A stretch of DNA of 64,000 nucleotides from Physella acuta. Its lineage: Eukaryota; Mollusca; Gastropoda; Physidae. Positions 1-9,899 of the stretch are shown in pieces. Within the stretch, counting starts at the first letter, position 1; each line of letters starts with the position of its first letter. A program made the position numbers and the translations under genes. Location: contig NW_026733013.1 in assembly GCF_028476545.1 (NCBI RefSeq), forward strand, positions 1-64,000. The letters run 5' to 3'. Below the pieces are notes generated by a model that was not told the DNA's origin, ran no database searches, and saw nothing but the letters and a program-made list of their open reading frames with translations.

Positions 1-161
1 ACCCCCCCCCCTCAAACTTTCGATTTGCACACCCCCCCCCCCTCAAGTTTTTCTCTCTATATTTTGCCATTTTTTGCATTGCTGTCACCCCCCTAAATGG
101 TGTCACCCGGTGCGGTCCGCGACCCCCGCCCCCCCCCCCCGCCCCCCTCGCTACGCCCCTG
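1..161. mobile_element. hAT-like MITE with C-rich core, cut by window edge
   Basis: Contains CAAACTTTCGATTTGCAC and ends CCTCGCTACGCCCCTG, the right terminus of the family seen whole at 2248-2399 and 36633-36826. The left part lies outside the window. Confidence 0.6.
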
Positions 162-272
162 ATTCCACCCAGATCTTAACACTAAACCTACTTGTTTGCA
201 TGCAAATGTTGAAAGAAAATGATTAGCTCTGACCCCCATTCAGGTGAGCTGTACGAAGAAAATGTTCTAGTC

Positions 273-480
273 CAGGGGTCGGCAACCTGCGGCTCGCGAG
301 CCGCATGCGGCTCTTTTGATATCAAGATGCGGCTCTTCAGCTCCTTGAACAAATACTAATAATCTTAATAAAAAAATAAAATATTTGAAATTAAAAAAAT
401 GTTAGTGGCTCTTTAAAATCAGGGAAATTCTGAAAATTGTAACTTTTGGCTCTTCCGCTTCAAAAGGTTGCCGACCCCTG
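273..480. mobile_element. hAT non-autonomous element with 8-bp target duplication
   Basis: 208 bp with inverted termini CAGGGGTCGGCAACC / GGTTGCCGACCCCTG, a hallmark hAT end. Flanked by TTCTAGTC and TTCTAGTA (8 bp, one mismatch). GCGGCTC-rich body; no transposase. Confidence 0.88.
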
Positions 481-1282
481 TTCTAGTAATTTGGCACTGA
501 GCTCAGCCAGCACTTGCTAGTGCTGTTAACACTCTGGCCCCTCCCCCTATTAATACAATCGTATTGTCCCTTCGATTAAAGGGATCCAAAATTAAGAAAC
601 ATAATTTGGTATATCCTGCAGATCGTAAGCTGAGAAACATTTTTATAAATAAAATATGGTCAAAGAAGTTCGTGTTTGTGTTTGTTAACTAAATTATATA
701 TTATATTTGTACCTTTCAAAAAATTATATTGATTCTCATGTCTCATATGATTTTTAAGACGACAATCTATATCGTTAATAAACATGTATAGGTTTGAGTG
801 AATTGAATTATATTTCATATAGTATTTCATTACTTAACTACTTTAAAAGTAGTCTCCCTTGATTCACGAAAGTATACTCATGATCAATGATTTCTAATAT
901 GATTAATGACACAGGCTTAGGAGCAGATTCCGAAAATAAAACAGTCGTCGGAGTCAACAGGTCATTTGGAACATAACATGTTAACATACAATTCTTAGTT
1001 GCGTTGTGGGAAATATTCGGTAGTACTGTAATTAGCGAAGAAGAAGAAGAGACTTGAGTTGACAGTCGTGTGTGCTACATCTCAACCACAACTATGTATG
1101 TTTAAAAATACAGTATGGGGTATATTCAAAGGAGATGATTCATCATCAGAAACAACTTTACACAGCAATCCTCTGTAAGCTATTGGTCCTGAACTATGTA
1201 GGGGAGATAATCCAAAATAATAAAATCCCATGATTGTTTCGTTATTTTTAAAAATATAATATTTAAAAAAAAAAACAACTAC

Positions 1283-1342
1283 CTTTTCAAATTTATTCAA
1301 GTCGGGTAATTTCTTTGACCTCTGATCCTCATCATCTGAACC
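1283..1342 (-). CDS. candidate 60-nt exon, possibly of the GATA gene
   Basis: A pyrimidine-rich acceptor (TTTTTTCCTCCACAG) and a donor (GAAAAG|GTAGTT) bound exactly 60 nt with both ends in phase 0. It encodes an acidic-then-basic linker: GSDDEDQRSKKLPDLNKFEK. It lies on the same strand, 1.8 kb downstream of the finger exon, and its phase fits either donor proposed there. No known domain is recognisable and canonical GATA genes have no such exon between the fingers, so it is a prediction from splice signals only. It could be a chance exon-like stretch. Confidence 0.4.
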
Positions 1343-1542
1343 CTGTGGAGGAAAAAATGGTATATAGATGAAATTAAAAAAACATGTTTCACTACATTGG
1401 TTAAACTCAAGAAATCTAAGAGAGAGCACCCCGCTACCGCAATATATGTAGTTAATCTTGAATTGCTTCCCCTGTTCCATTTTTTTTTTTTAAATTCAAT
1501 ATAGGCCAAGCTTTTGTGATGTCACATTTAATACACCCCACT

Positions 1543-1757
1543 CAGTGGCGTCACAAGGCGGGGCGGAGTGTGGGTGCCATATAGGGGGTAACACCACGCC
1601 GAAAAAATCGTAAAACGTACTGTCACAACAATGTCGTATAAAGTTAAAATAAGAAAATAGTAGGGGGAGAATGTTGACACCAAAACCGAAAATGCAAAAT
1701 TGTTGAAGGAGGTATTGGTGGGAGCGGGGTTGACACCTGGAAAAACATGTACTAATT
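1543..1757. mobile_element. possible MITE with CAGTGGCGT / ACGCCAATG ends
   Basis: Starts CAGTGGCGTCACAAGG and ends near TAATTACGCCAATG, imperfect inverted termini like those of the 2895 element. No clean target duplication because the right flank is a poly-C run. Confidence 0.4.
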
Positions 1758-1969
1758 ACGCCAATGCCCCCCCCCCCCCCCCTCCACAACTTTACCTGTC
1801 GCTTAAAAGCTAAAAACCAACTCCCTGTCTTTGATTCCAGCGCTTGATCTAGATCTATTTCTAATATCATTAACACTAGCAAGTTATGCAATACACCCCA
1901 CCACTATGTTTTCCCCTCTCTCCAACCGGTTCAAAATTTAAATATTATATGCTGGTACTTTCTTTAGAC

Positions 1970-2189
1970 CAGGGGGTCTCCAAACTTTTCAGACCGAGTG
2001 CCGCATTAACTATCAAATTTCAATTCGAGGACCAGTTTCTTCCAGACATTTCTTTGATTTTTCTAGGCAAAGTTTCTCTCTAGGCAAAGTTTCTCAGCCA
2101 TAACCAACAAACAAAAAGATCGCCGCGGGCCGGATGAGAGGACCTCGCGGGCCGCATATGGCCCGCGGGCCGTAGTTTGGAGACCCCTG
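1970..2189. mobile_element. hAT non-autonomous element with exact 8-bp target duplication
   Basis: 220 bp with termini CAGGGGGTCTCCAAAC / GTTTGGAGACCCCTG and exact flanks CTTTAGAC. A short internal duplication (TAGGCAAAGTTTCTC) lies at about 2066-2094. No coding capacity. Confidence 0.92.
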
Positions 2190-2247
2190 CTTTAGACTTA
2201 CAATGATACTCCTCAGTGGTGCTTTCAGGCATCTCTGGACCCCCACC

Positions 2248-2399
2248 AAGAGGTGTAGCGGGGGGGGGGGGGGGGACATATGTCCCCGGGCGCCGACCTT
2301 AGGGGGCGCCAAAATGGGTTGGAAAAATAAATCGAAACTTGAGGAGGGTGCAAATAGAAAGTTTGTCCCCGGACGCCGGGAAGGGTTGCTACGCCTCTG
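2248..2399. mobile_element. hAT-like MITE, G-rich core, exact 8-bp target duplication
   Basis: 152 bp, AAGAGGTGTAGCG ... TTGCTACGCCTCTG, flanked by CCCCCACC on both sides. Holds GACATATGTCCCCGGGCGCC and the GCAAATAGAAAGTTTG block shared with copies near 1, 36633 and 39038. Confidence 0.85.
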
Positions 2400-2639
2400 C
2401 CCCCACCCCACCCAAGCAGTTCCCCTACTTCCCCGGAGCATAAGCCTAACCTAACCCCAGACCCAACATTACTAAAACCAAAATATAGAATGGCTGCATA
2501 TTTTTTTAATATATATGATAGGTGATAGTTTATAAAAGTAACAATATAATTCAGTAGTACAAAATATCAGAAAACAACTTCTTCTTATACTCTACATTTT
2601 CCCCTAAATGTTTACAAGAATCAAATCACGTGACTTACA

Positions 2640-3180
2640 TTCTAGGTGTTGTTTTCTTTAACATGCCCCGCCCCTTTCCACGTGACCTACTTTGTAGCAG
2701 TCAATGCCCCTAACATCCCGCGTCCATTACGTAAATGAGTTAATGCCCATAACAAGCCACGCCTTCTTTACAAGGTTCACGTTGTAGGAGCTATCTCACG
2801 TGCCCCACCCCCATTTTGTAACCTACTTTGTCAGAGTCAAAGTCCCATACACACACCCCCGTCCCCCACCCCTATCTGGTAACTTGTCTACCTTCAGTGG
2901 CGTAGCTAGATCTAGGATTTTTGGGCCCCTATGCAAAAAGTGTTAGTGGGTACCCTCAGGGGCGTAGCGACCCTTCCCGGCGACCGGGAACAAACTTTCG
3001 ATTTGCACCCCCCCCCCCCTCAAACTTTCGAAAAAGGGCCCCTATTCGCCTTGTGCCCTATGCCTTGCTTACGCTAGCTTTACGGTAGCTACGCCACTGT
3101 CTACCTTATAACAGCTGATGCCCATATATGCCCCTTACCTTATAGGAGCCAATGCCCCTAACATGCCCCGCCGTCATGGG
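2640..3180. repeat. degenerate minisatellite at the GATA finger exon boundary
   Basis: Loose repeats built on (T/C)CAATGCCCCTAACATGCCCCGCC and ACCTACTTTGTAG, unit about 50-60 bp. Split by the MITE at 2895-3099. It runs into the 3' end of the finger exon, so the candidate donor sites are made from repeat units. Confidence 0.6.
2895..3099. mobile_element. hAT-like MITE, CAGTGGCGTAGC ends, exact 8-bp target duplication
   Basis: 205 bp, CAGTGGCGTAGCTA ... GTAGCTACGCCACTG, flanked by TCTACCTT on both sides. Internally (from 2956) it carries a piece of the AAACTTTCGATTTGCACC family, so it is a composite. It lies in the GATA intron just beyond the finger exon. Confidence 0.92.
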
Positions 3181-3419
3181 CACGATATGTGCAATCTGCG
3201 AGCTGGGCGGGCTGGTGGGCGTGCCCTGATCAGGGGGCGTTCCCGAGTTGTCGTCGTCCATTGGCTCGCGCAGCCCGCCATTGATCGTCTTGTTGTACAG
3301 CCCGCACGCGTTGCACAGGTAGTGGCCCGTAGCGTCCCGCCTCCAAAGGGGCGTGGAGATCGTGCCGCAGTTGACACACTCGCGACCTTCCGCCGAGACA
3401 AAGTAGTCCTCGCTGCCGT
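3139..3419 (-). CDS. GATA-family transcription factor, N-finger exon
   Basis: Encodes a type IV GATA zinc finger. Acceptor CTATCTTTTGCAG precedes ACGGCAGCG; the first two bases complete Asp538. The finger is C552-X2-C555-X17-C573-X2-C576 and contains [17 protein letters not shown] and [11 protein letters not shown], which is diagnostic for the N-terminal finger of animal GATA factors (DNA binding and FOG contact in the family). After the finger the usual YHKMNGxNRPLIKPKRR is replaced by [12 protein letters not shown] and an acidic, Pro/Thr-rich stretch, so this is a derived paralog. The donor is uncertain: TATAAG|GTAAGG (exon end 3139, phase 0) is the strongest site, and GGCAT|GTTAGG (end 3163, also phase 0) is possible. 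Both lie inside a degenerate minisatellite. Without splicing, the frame stops at a TAA (3108-3106), giving a single-finger protein. No second finger is found between here and the left edge. Confidence 0.93.
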
Positions 3420-4590
3420 CTGCAAAAGATAGGTCCGTGTTAAGGTTCTTGTTGTATTTTAAATGCTAGAGTTAGTGGTTACACTGGTTAGGGTAAAATA
3501 TGCTTTAGAAGTTAGGGAGGGTGGTTAGAGTAATATTGATAAGCACTTGAGCAAGTAAAAAGAGTAATTAAATTATATTGTTTTTAATTATTAGGGACAG
3601 CGGTTGTGGAAATCGTTTTTAACTGTTAGGGATAGTGATTCAGTGTTTCTTTCTTTCAGTCTATGGAAGGGTGGATTGAACCTTCCAAGGGGGAAGGACA
3701 ATTATTAAACTACGTATTTTCTATTGAAATGTATTTACTTTTTTCTTTTTCATTCGGGGGACGGAAGGGGGATTTGGTCCGGGGGTGAGAGTGAGGGAGT
3801 TACACCCGCGGAGGGGTGCCTGCAAGAAAGACTGCAAGAGTAATATTTTTAATTACTAGATTTGGTGATAAGGGTCATTGTTTTTTTAACTGTTATTTTT
3901 ACTTTTGTTTGTTATTTGTTTGTTGTTTTGTTGTGGTTTTATAAATAACAACAAACTTTTTATGGGGGTTTGTATTCAAATTCTGCAACTAAAATTCAGA
4001 TATATTTCATTTTTCCCCTGGGGGAGGGGGCGGGACTTTTTCTGTATACAAATTTCTACTTCGTTATTGAAACTAAAATTTGACCAGTTTCTAATCGAGT
4101 AATATCTTTTAAATTTTGCACATAAGAATATCTTCAATGACTACGCAATTAAATCTAAATTGTAATAGATCATTGCAATTGTCATTCAGACATTACCGTT
4201 TAATTTACAGTGTACTAATTACATAAACAACATGGGAAATGTCAAAGTTGTGGCCATCACTTGTTCAGTCAGATTAGCTGGTGGTAGTTGCAAATTGTAC
4301 ACCTGTTGAAAAAATCCAACGCGGGAAAAAAAGTGTGATTATGTTCTTATTTTTACTGCTTAAACAAACGTGTTATTGTTAATTCTTATTTTATGTAACT
4401 GTTAGGGTTTTGAGTTGGCGGTTGGGGTTATATCTTGTCAATAGTTAATTGTTTCTTGTGAAAGTTATGTAGCATAAAACGGTTGCATGTCAACCTGAAT
4501 ACGGCCTTGAGCCTAATTCTGACCTCAATCAAGACGCGACGGATTATCCTGACGGATTATCCTGACGCTCACCCTTTTCCTAATTCTAAT
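3420..4590. other. GATA intron, no gene seen
   Basis: Intronic sequence upstream of the finger exon. A fragment TTCAGTGTTTCTTTCTTTCAG near 3644 looks like one end of the MITE family below. Nothing else is recognisable. Confidence 0.5.
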
Positions 4591-4600
4591 CCTATGGGCT

Positions 4601-4853
4601 CAGTGTTTCTTTCAGATATTTTTCTCCGGGGGGGGGGGGGGAGAAGGGTGTGGGGGAGGGGCACTTGATATCTTCGGAGGGGCTGGCTAAATTTATCAGC
4701 AGAGTTTCTTCTAGGCATCACTTCGGAAAAGTCCCCCCCCCCCCTCCCCGGAGAAAAAAGTGGAAGAAACATCCATTTCGTTGGGGGGGGGGGGAGGCGG
4801 TGGACTTTCTTTGGGGGCGGGAGGCTTCGAAGAGATGCCAGGAAGAAACTCTC
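4601..4853. mobile_element. composite MITE, CAGTGTTTCTTTCAG family, 8-bp target duplication
   Basis: Starts CAGTGTTTCTTTCAG and ends CCAGGAAGAAACTCTC; flanks TATGGGCT / TATGGGCC (8 bp, one mismatch). It contains poly-G and poly-C blocks and an inner copy of the ends (CAGAGTTTCTTC at 4702; GGAAGAAACA near 4763), so it is a nested or rearranged copy. Confidence 0.65.
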
Positions 4854-5206
4854 TATGGGCCTTAGGCATATAACGACACAGGCAGATGTAAGAAAAACTA
4901 AGACGCGCTACAATATCTCCTACCGGTTAATCATCGTTTTTTGTGCTTAAAATATCTTATGGTGACCGGCTAACAACTTTTGTAGTTATAGAGTAGTAAT
5001 ATAGAAACTGTGTGTGTAGAAAGTCAGTTGTTTGAATTGGTCAAATGTTAGCTTAGCTAACAAAAATAAGAAGTCATTTTTAAAAAAGACTACATTTAGT
5101 CAGAATGTTATAAATAGACAAATAACTCTTTCATTCAAAGGAAAATTTGGTGAATGTTTCACTATGTAATATCCGAAAATGTTACCTCTAAAATTTTTTT
5201 TTTTAT

Positions 5207-5458
5207 TGAATAAGCGGTAGAGCGCTAGGCTGCTAACCCGAAAGTCTAGAGTTCGAATCAGGGTCCAAGTCCCTGGACGTTCCTGAGTCCACCCAGCTTT
5301 TATGGGTACCAAACACATGTTAGGGAAGGTAAGGCGGATGGGTAAAGTCCTGACCCCACTTTTTCTTCATCTGTCGAAGTCAAGAAACATATGAACTCTA
5401 CTTCATCTACACAATGGATCGCTATGTCTAACGATAATTCTTTACTTTTACTTTGCTA
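5207..5458 (+). mobile_element. tRNA-derived SINE
   Basis: A box-like AGCGGTAGAGCGCTAGGC, B box GAGTTCGAATC, body with CCACCCAGCTTTTATGGGTACC, GAACTCTACTTCATCTAC, and a CTTTACTTTTAC tail. The same family as the copies at 26305 and 51847. The 5' end is truncated. Confidence 0.85.
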
Positions 5459-5699
5459 TCTGAATATGTGAATCCTAAAAAACTGTTTTTTAATTGAATA
5501 AAAGACATTGTTTCGTATTGTTTTGACCTTTGATCAATGTTCACTCGGCAAAATAAATATTTTAAACAGAAATCGATTTAAAAAAAAACGATTTTTCAGA
5601 AAAACAAAACGCAATACAAAGAAGATGGTTGTCAGGTTGATAAGTTATTTCATTTTACATGTATGGGGGTGGGAATGTATTTTGTGACGATGTGTGACA

Positions 5700-5722
5700 T
5701 GGAGAGGAGGGGGGGGGGGGGG
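5700..5722. repeat. poly-G tract
   Basis: A run of 14 or so G interrupted by one C (GGCGGG). Many such homopolymer tracts occur in this genome. Confidence 0.8.
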
Positions 5723-5782
5723 CGGGAGATAAAAGTCGTCAAAAAGTGTGATGTGATTTATTGACGTCGCATACACAACACT

Positions 5783-5917
5783 ATTTGTATACCCACAAAA
5801 ATGCACACACTACCACACATACATACACCCCATATTTTGATATTCAAACACGCACGCATGCATACACACGACCACGCGTATACACGTACAAACACATACA
5901 CACATACACACACACAC
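5783..5917. repeat. CA-rich microsatellite
   Basis: Imperfect (CA)n with CACAC, CATAC and CACGC units. Confidence 0.8.
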
Positions 5918-6115
5918 GGGTCAGCTACAGAAGATAAGAAACAGCCGGTGATTTTGTTTTTTGCAAAACTTTTATCTGAGAGAGTGTATGTCGGTCACGT
6001 GATCTGAACACACATTTTAAAAAACTAGGCTTCATATTTGTAACTTACCTTTACACCGTCAACATTTTCTTTTCTTTTTTTTTTCCCACATGAAAACCCG
6101 TATTTATTATTTCCT

Positions 6116-6683
6116 TTTTCTAATCATTCCCCATCCTTCAAAACCCTCCAAACTCTCCCCCTCCCCCCACCCCATCGTCCAAACACTGCACAATCCTCCT
6201 AATCCTATTGCCCCAACATCACGTATTCTGTCCTCACCCTACTTCCTAGCTGTTCCTTTATCAAATCTCCACCCAGTCGTTTCTATTTTACCTCCGATTG
6301 TTTCCACTTAGAAACCTTCAACACCCATGACCACCACACTAACATCACCTTGCTCCCTACCCACACCACATTACCCTCGTACCTCATTACATTGGTGTGT
6401 ACCTCATCACACTAGCGTGTACCTCATCAAGTACCTCATCACGCTGTCATGTAATTCATCACACCAGCATGTACCTTATCACTTACCTCATTACACTGGC
6501 GTGTACTTCACCAAACTATTGTGTACCTCAATTTTCAAAGAGCTCCCTATTCCCATTCTCACTCAACTCTACATCCTCACTCCAAGGCTACCCCACCACT
6601 CTCTTCATACACCTATACAGTTTTCAACCAACGCAATCACCACCCCCACCCCCCACCCCTGAACGTAACAGGTAAGGGATTCC
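6116..6683. repeat. G-poor C/A/T-rich tract with degenerate repeats
   Basis: Almost free of G for 560 bp. Between about 6375 and 6535 a loose unit of 25-30 bp (TGTACCTCATCACACTGGCG) recurs. The open frames here are by-products of low G content. Confidence 0.6.
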
Positions 6684-7640
6684 CGCACCCCCTGACCCCA
6701 CCAAAACGTCCCCTGTATCACATCCCACCCCCACCTAAACGTCCCCTGTATAACATCCCACCCCCACTAAAACATCCCCTGTATCAGACCCCACCCCCAC
6801 CTAAACGCCCCCTGTATCAGACCCCCACCCCCCACCTAAACGCCCCCTGTATCAGACCCCCACCCCCACTAAAACATCCCCTGTATCAGACCCCACCCCC
6901 ACCTAAACGCCCCCTGTATCAGACCCCCACCCCCACCAAAACGTCCCCCTGTATCAGACCCCCACCCCCACTAAAACATCCCCTGTATCAGACCCCACCC
7001 CCACCTAAACGCCCCCTGTATCAGACCCACCCCAACCTAAACGTCCCCTGTATCAGACCCCCACCCCAACCTAAACGTCCCCTGTATCAGACCCACCCCA
7101 ACCTAAACGCCCCCTGTATCAGACCCCCACCCCAACCTAAACGTCCCCTGTATCAGACCCCCCCACCCCCACCAAAACGTTCCTTGTATCAGACCCCCAC
7201 CCCAACCTAAACGTCCCCTGTATCAGACCCACCCCAACCTAAACGTCCCCTGTATCAGGACCCCACCCCCACCTAAACGTCCCCTGTATCAGACCCCCAC
7301 CCCCACTAAAACATCCCCTGTATCAGACCCCACCCCCACCTAAACGCCCCCTGTATCAGACCCCCACCCCCACCAAAACGTCCCCTGTATCAGACCCCCC
7401 ACCCCCACTAAAACATCCCCTGTATCAGACCCCACCCCCACCTAAACGCCCCCTGTATTAGACCCCCACCCCAACCTAAACGTCCCCTGTATCAGACCCA
7501 CCCCAACCTAAACGTCCCCTGTATCAGATCCCACCCCCACAACTATTTGTCCCCTGTATAATTCCCTCCGCCACTCCACCTAAACGTTCCCTGTATATTT
7601 TCCCCCGCCACCCCACCTAAACGCCCCCCGTGTGAGATCC
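6684..7640. repeat. C-rich 34-bp minisatellite, about 28 copies
   Basis: Unit CCCCTGTATCAGACCCCCA followed by CCCCCACCTAAACGT, with variants of 33-35 bp. Lies in the 19-kb GATA intron; on the transcribed sense it is G-rich with several runs of four to five G per unit. Long open frames over it are repeat artefacts. Confidence 0.97.
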
Positions 7641-7730
7641 CCCCCCCCCCTTCCCACACAACCCCACACACACACACCCCGCCACCACCACATCTCCCCT
7701 ACTCTGACGTCCTCAAGTCGAAACAAAGGG

Positions 7731-7894
7731 AGATAAACTATTCTAAAAACGCATTGACAAGTCGATAAGGGAGATAAGCGCCGGACCTTGCCTAGCCAAG
7801 AGCCCGGCTACACAGCTCAGTCGCCGATAAGGACACGAACGATAACTGCGATATCGAACGGGTAGATAAGTGAAGAGGGAAATAGAAAGATAAA
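7731..7894 (+). promoter_or_regulatory. cluster of seven GATAA sites inside the GATA gene intron
   Basis: GATAA cores occur at about 7732, 7764, 7773, 7826, 7841, 7865 and 7889, all on the plus strand; four of them read GATAAG. The segment is non-repetitive and lies just outside the C-rich minisatellite. GATA factors bind WGATAR, so this is a candidate intronic enhancer, possibly autoregulatory. Function is inferred. Confidence 0.5.
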
Positions 7895-8264
7895 CAAAGG
7901 GGCTGTAGGGGTGGGAGGGAACATCTGCCCCCGTCAGCAGGGTGAAGTTGTAACAATTGGTGTGTCCTTCAGTGGCCTTTGTTTCAAACGGCTGGTCACT
8001 AATTGTGTTTGTGTATATATGTTTGTGTATGAATTTAAAAGGTATTAGTTTAATGGGCTCTCTGACTTACACATAGTCAATGTTTTGTTTATTAAATTAA
8101 GACTACAAGAAGAATTTGGATTTTTTTATTAAAAATTCGTTTTAAAACTATTTATTTTAAAATGGACTTATAATAATTTGTAGGCCGTTTAGTGTCATAA
8201 TAAATATATAATAAATAAAGGACCAACCCCCCTGAGCCTTAATGCCAGAGTTTATTTCTTATCT

Positions 8265-8495
8265 TTTCGTGGTAGTGCCCCCTGTCCCCCCCCCCCCCTA
8301 CCCCCACAACTTCAAATCAAGCAACACCATTCCCTCAATCTAAATTGAACAAAAAATGTAATTTGTATAGAGACTATATACTTTAACCAGTGTCCACCCC
8401 CCACTACCTCGGAAATGTAACACTCCCCCCCTCCTTAAAGTTTCAAGTGCCCCCACCCCTGGAGAAAAATGCCTGAAAGAAACATGGCTTGTAAC
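8265..8495. mobile_element. degraded MITE of the CAGTGTTTCTT family
   Basis: Holds the family's TGTAATTTGTATAGAGA / TATACTTTAACCAGTGTCC core, CAAGTGCCCCCACCCC and a right end GAGAAAAATGCCTGAAAGAAAC. The left end is not clear. Confidence 0.55.
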
Positions 8496-8499
8496 ACTC

Positions 8500-9750
8500 C
8501 GTTAAATCTTCATGGCCCACCTGTCGTATTAAATGACGTTTCTTAAAATACCATACCCCATTCACACACTTCACACTACATATGACTACATTCATAGTGT
8601 TGACAATACTGATAGTTGGCTATATGTCTTTAAAGAAATGATTGGAGTTGCGATATAATTTCAGTTTTTTTCATACATGAAAGATAATTTATTTTAAAAA
8701 AAAAAAATTCATTCATATCCTAAAAGAATCACAAATAAGTATTAAAAAATCAAGCCCCGTTTAATATAACAGCTCCCTCCCATCCACCCACCCACCCACC
8801 TTCTCCCCCCCCCCCCTCCCCCCCCCCCCCCACACACACATCACATCACATATAACAAAATAGTATAGGGCCAACCAATCCTAACGCTAAGTGCATAATC
8901 CCTGATAAACAGTAAAATAATTATTTCCCTTGAGTATGTTGATACGTTGACAAACATAATTTATGTTAACTGTTGTTTTTTTTTTTTTTTTGTTTGTTTT
9001 TAATTTCACGAGAAGTAAAGGCGCCTTAAAAATAGGCGCACGTGCATTGGTTAAGGTCGAGCGAGCAGGAACATAATTCAGCAAAAGTCAAAACCATTTT
9101 TTGTGTTTTATTTTCTTCCGGTAAAATATTTGTTTGTTAAAGTGCTTGTTGTTTATGAATTAAATGCGGTTTTTTTTTTAAATCTTTTTTTATTTGAACA
9201 AATTATAATGCTGTTGGTGTGAAAAAATATTTTACGACACTTGACTTCAAAAATATGTGTTTAGATCGCTATAGCCAACATATTTTTTCAACATCCAACT
9301 GTGTAACATCAATACATCAGTTACATGTGTATCAATGTTGTCACAGTTGTACACACTAATATAGGCCTACACGGTACACAGATAAAAGAGTAGAACAAAA
9401 TTTAAGTCATTCATTTTTCTGTACTCTTATGACCCTTAGGTGGCTTCGTTGTTTTTATATTTTGTTTGAACTATGTGAGGGTGGGAGTGTGGGGAGGGGG
9501 GGGGGGGGGTAATTTCTATAGCGTATTTAACATAGACGGCATGTAAACAAGTCCAGAGATTAAGTTTTATCAGAGTGACAGCCCTTTGGTGTTTGCGTGT
9601 ATACATGGTGATGGAAATTTCAGCGGTATGCTTTGTTTAGGACTATCGATGCTTAAATTATGTGTAGTTATATGTATAGCAGCTGTATCGCTGAGTCAGG
9701 ATACTCATGGTACCCTCCGAAATTCTTTTTTACATAGATACATAGATAAT
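8500..9750. other. GATA intron, no gene seen
   Basis: AT-rich with poly-C/CCACC tracts (8770-8835) and poly-T runs. No recognisable feature. Confidence 0.5.
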
Positions 9751-9754
9751 ATAT

Positions 9755-9813
9755 TATACATATATATATACATACACATACATATTATATACATACATAT
9801 ACGTATTCTTATT

Positions 9814-9895
<82 letters not shown>
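9755..9895. repeat. (TA)n microsatellite
   Basis: About 80 bp of pure TA at 9815-9893, preceded by degenerate TACATA units. Confidence 0.97.
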
Positions 9896-9896
<1 letters not shown>

Positions 9897-9899
9897 ATA

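Noticed and set aside
1082-1480. 132-codon minus-strand frame
   Set aside because: Only the 60-nt core at 1342-1283 has exon-like borders; the rest is AT-rich intron-type sequence.
1-3137. C-terminal GATA finger on the minus strand
   Set aside because: I looked for a second CX2CX17CX2C with TTLWRR and found none; it must lie left of the window.
6521-7210. 229-codon Pro-rich open frame on the plus strand
   Set aside because: It lies wholly in the 34-bp C-rich minisatellite; shortage of G removes stop codons. It is antisense to the GATA intron with no start or splice support.
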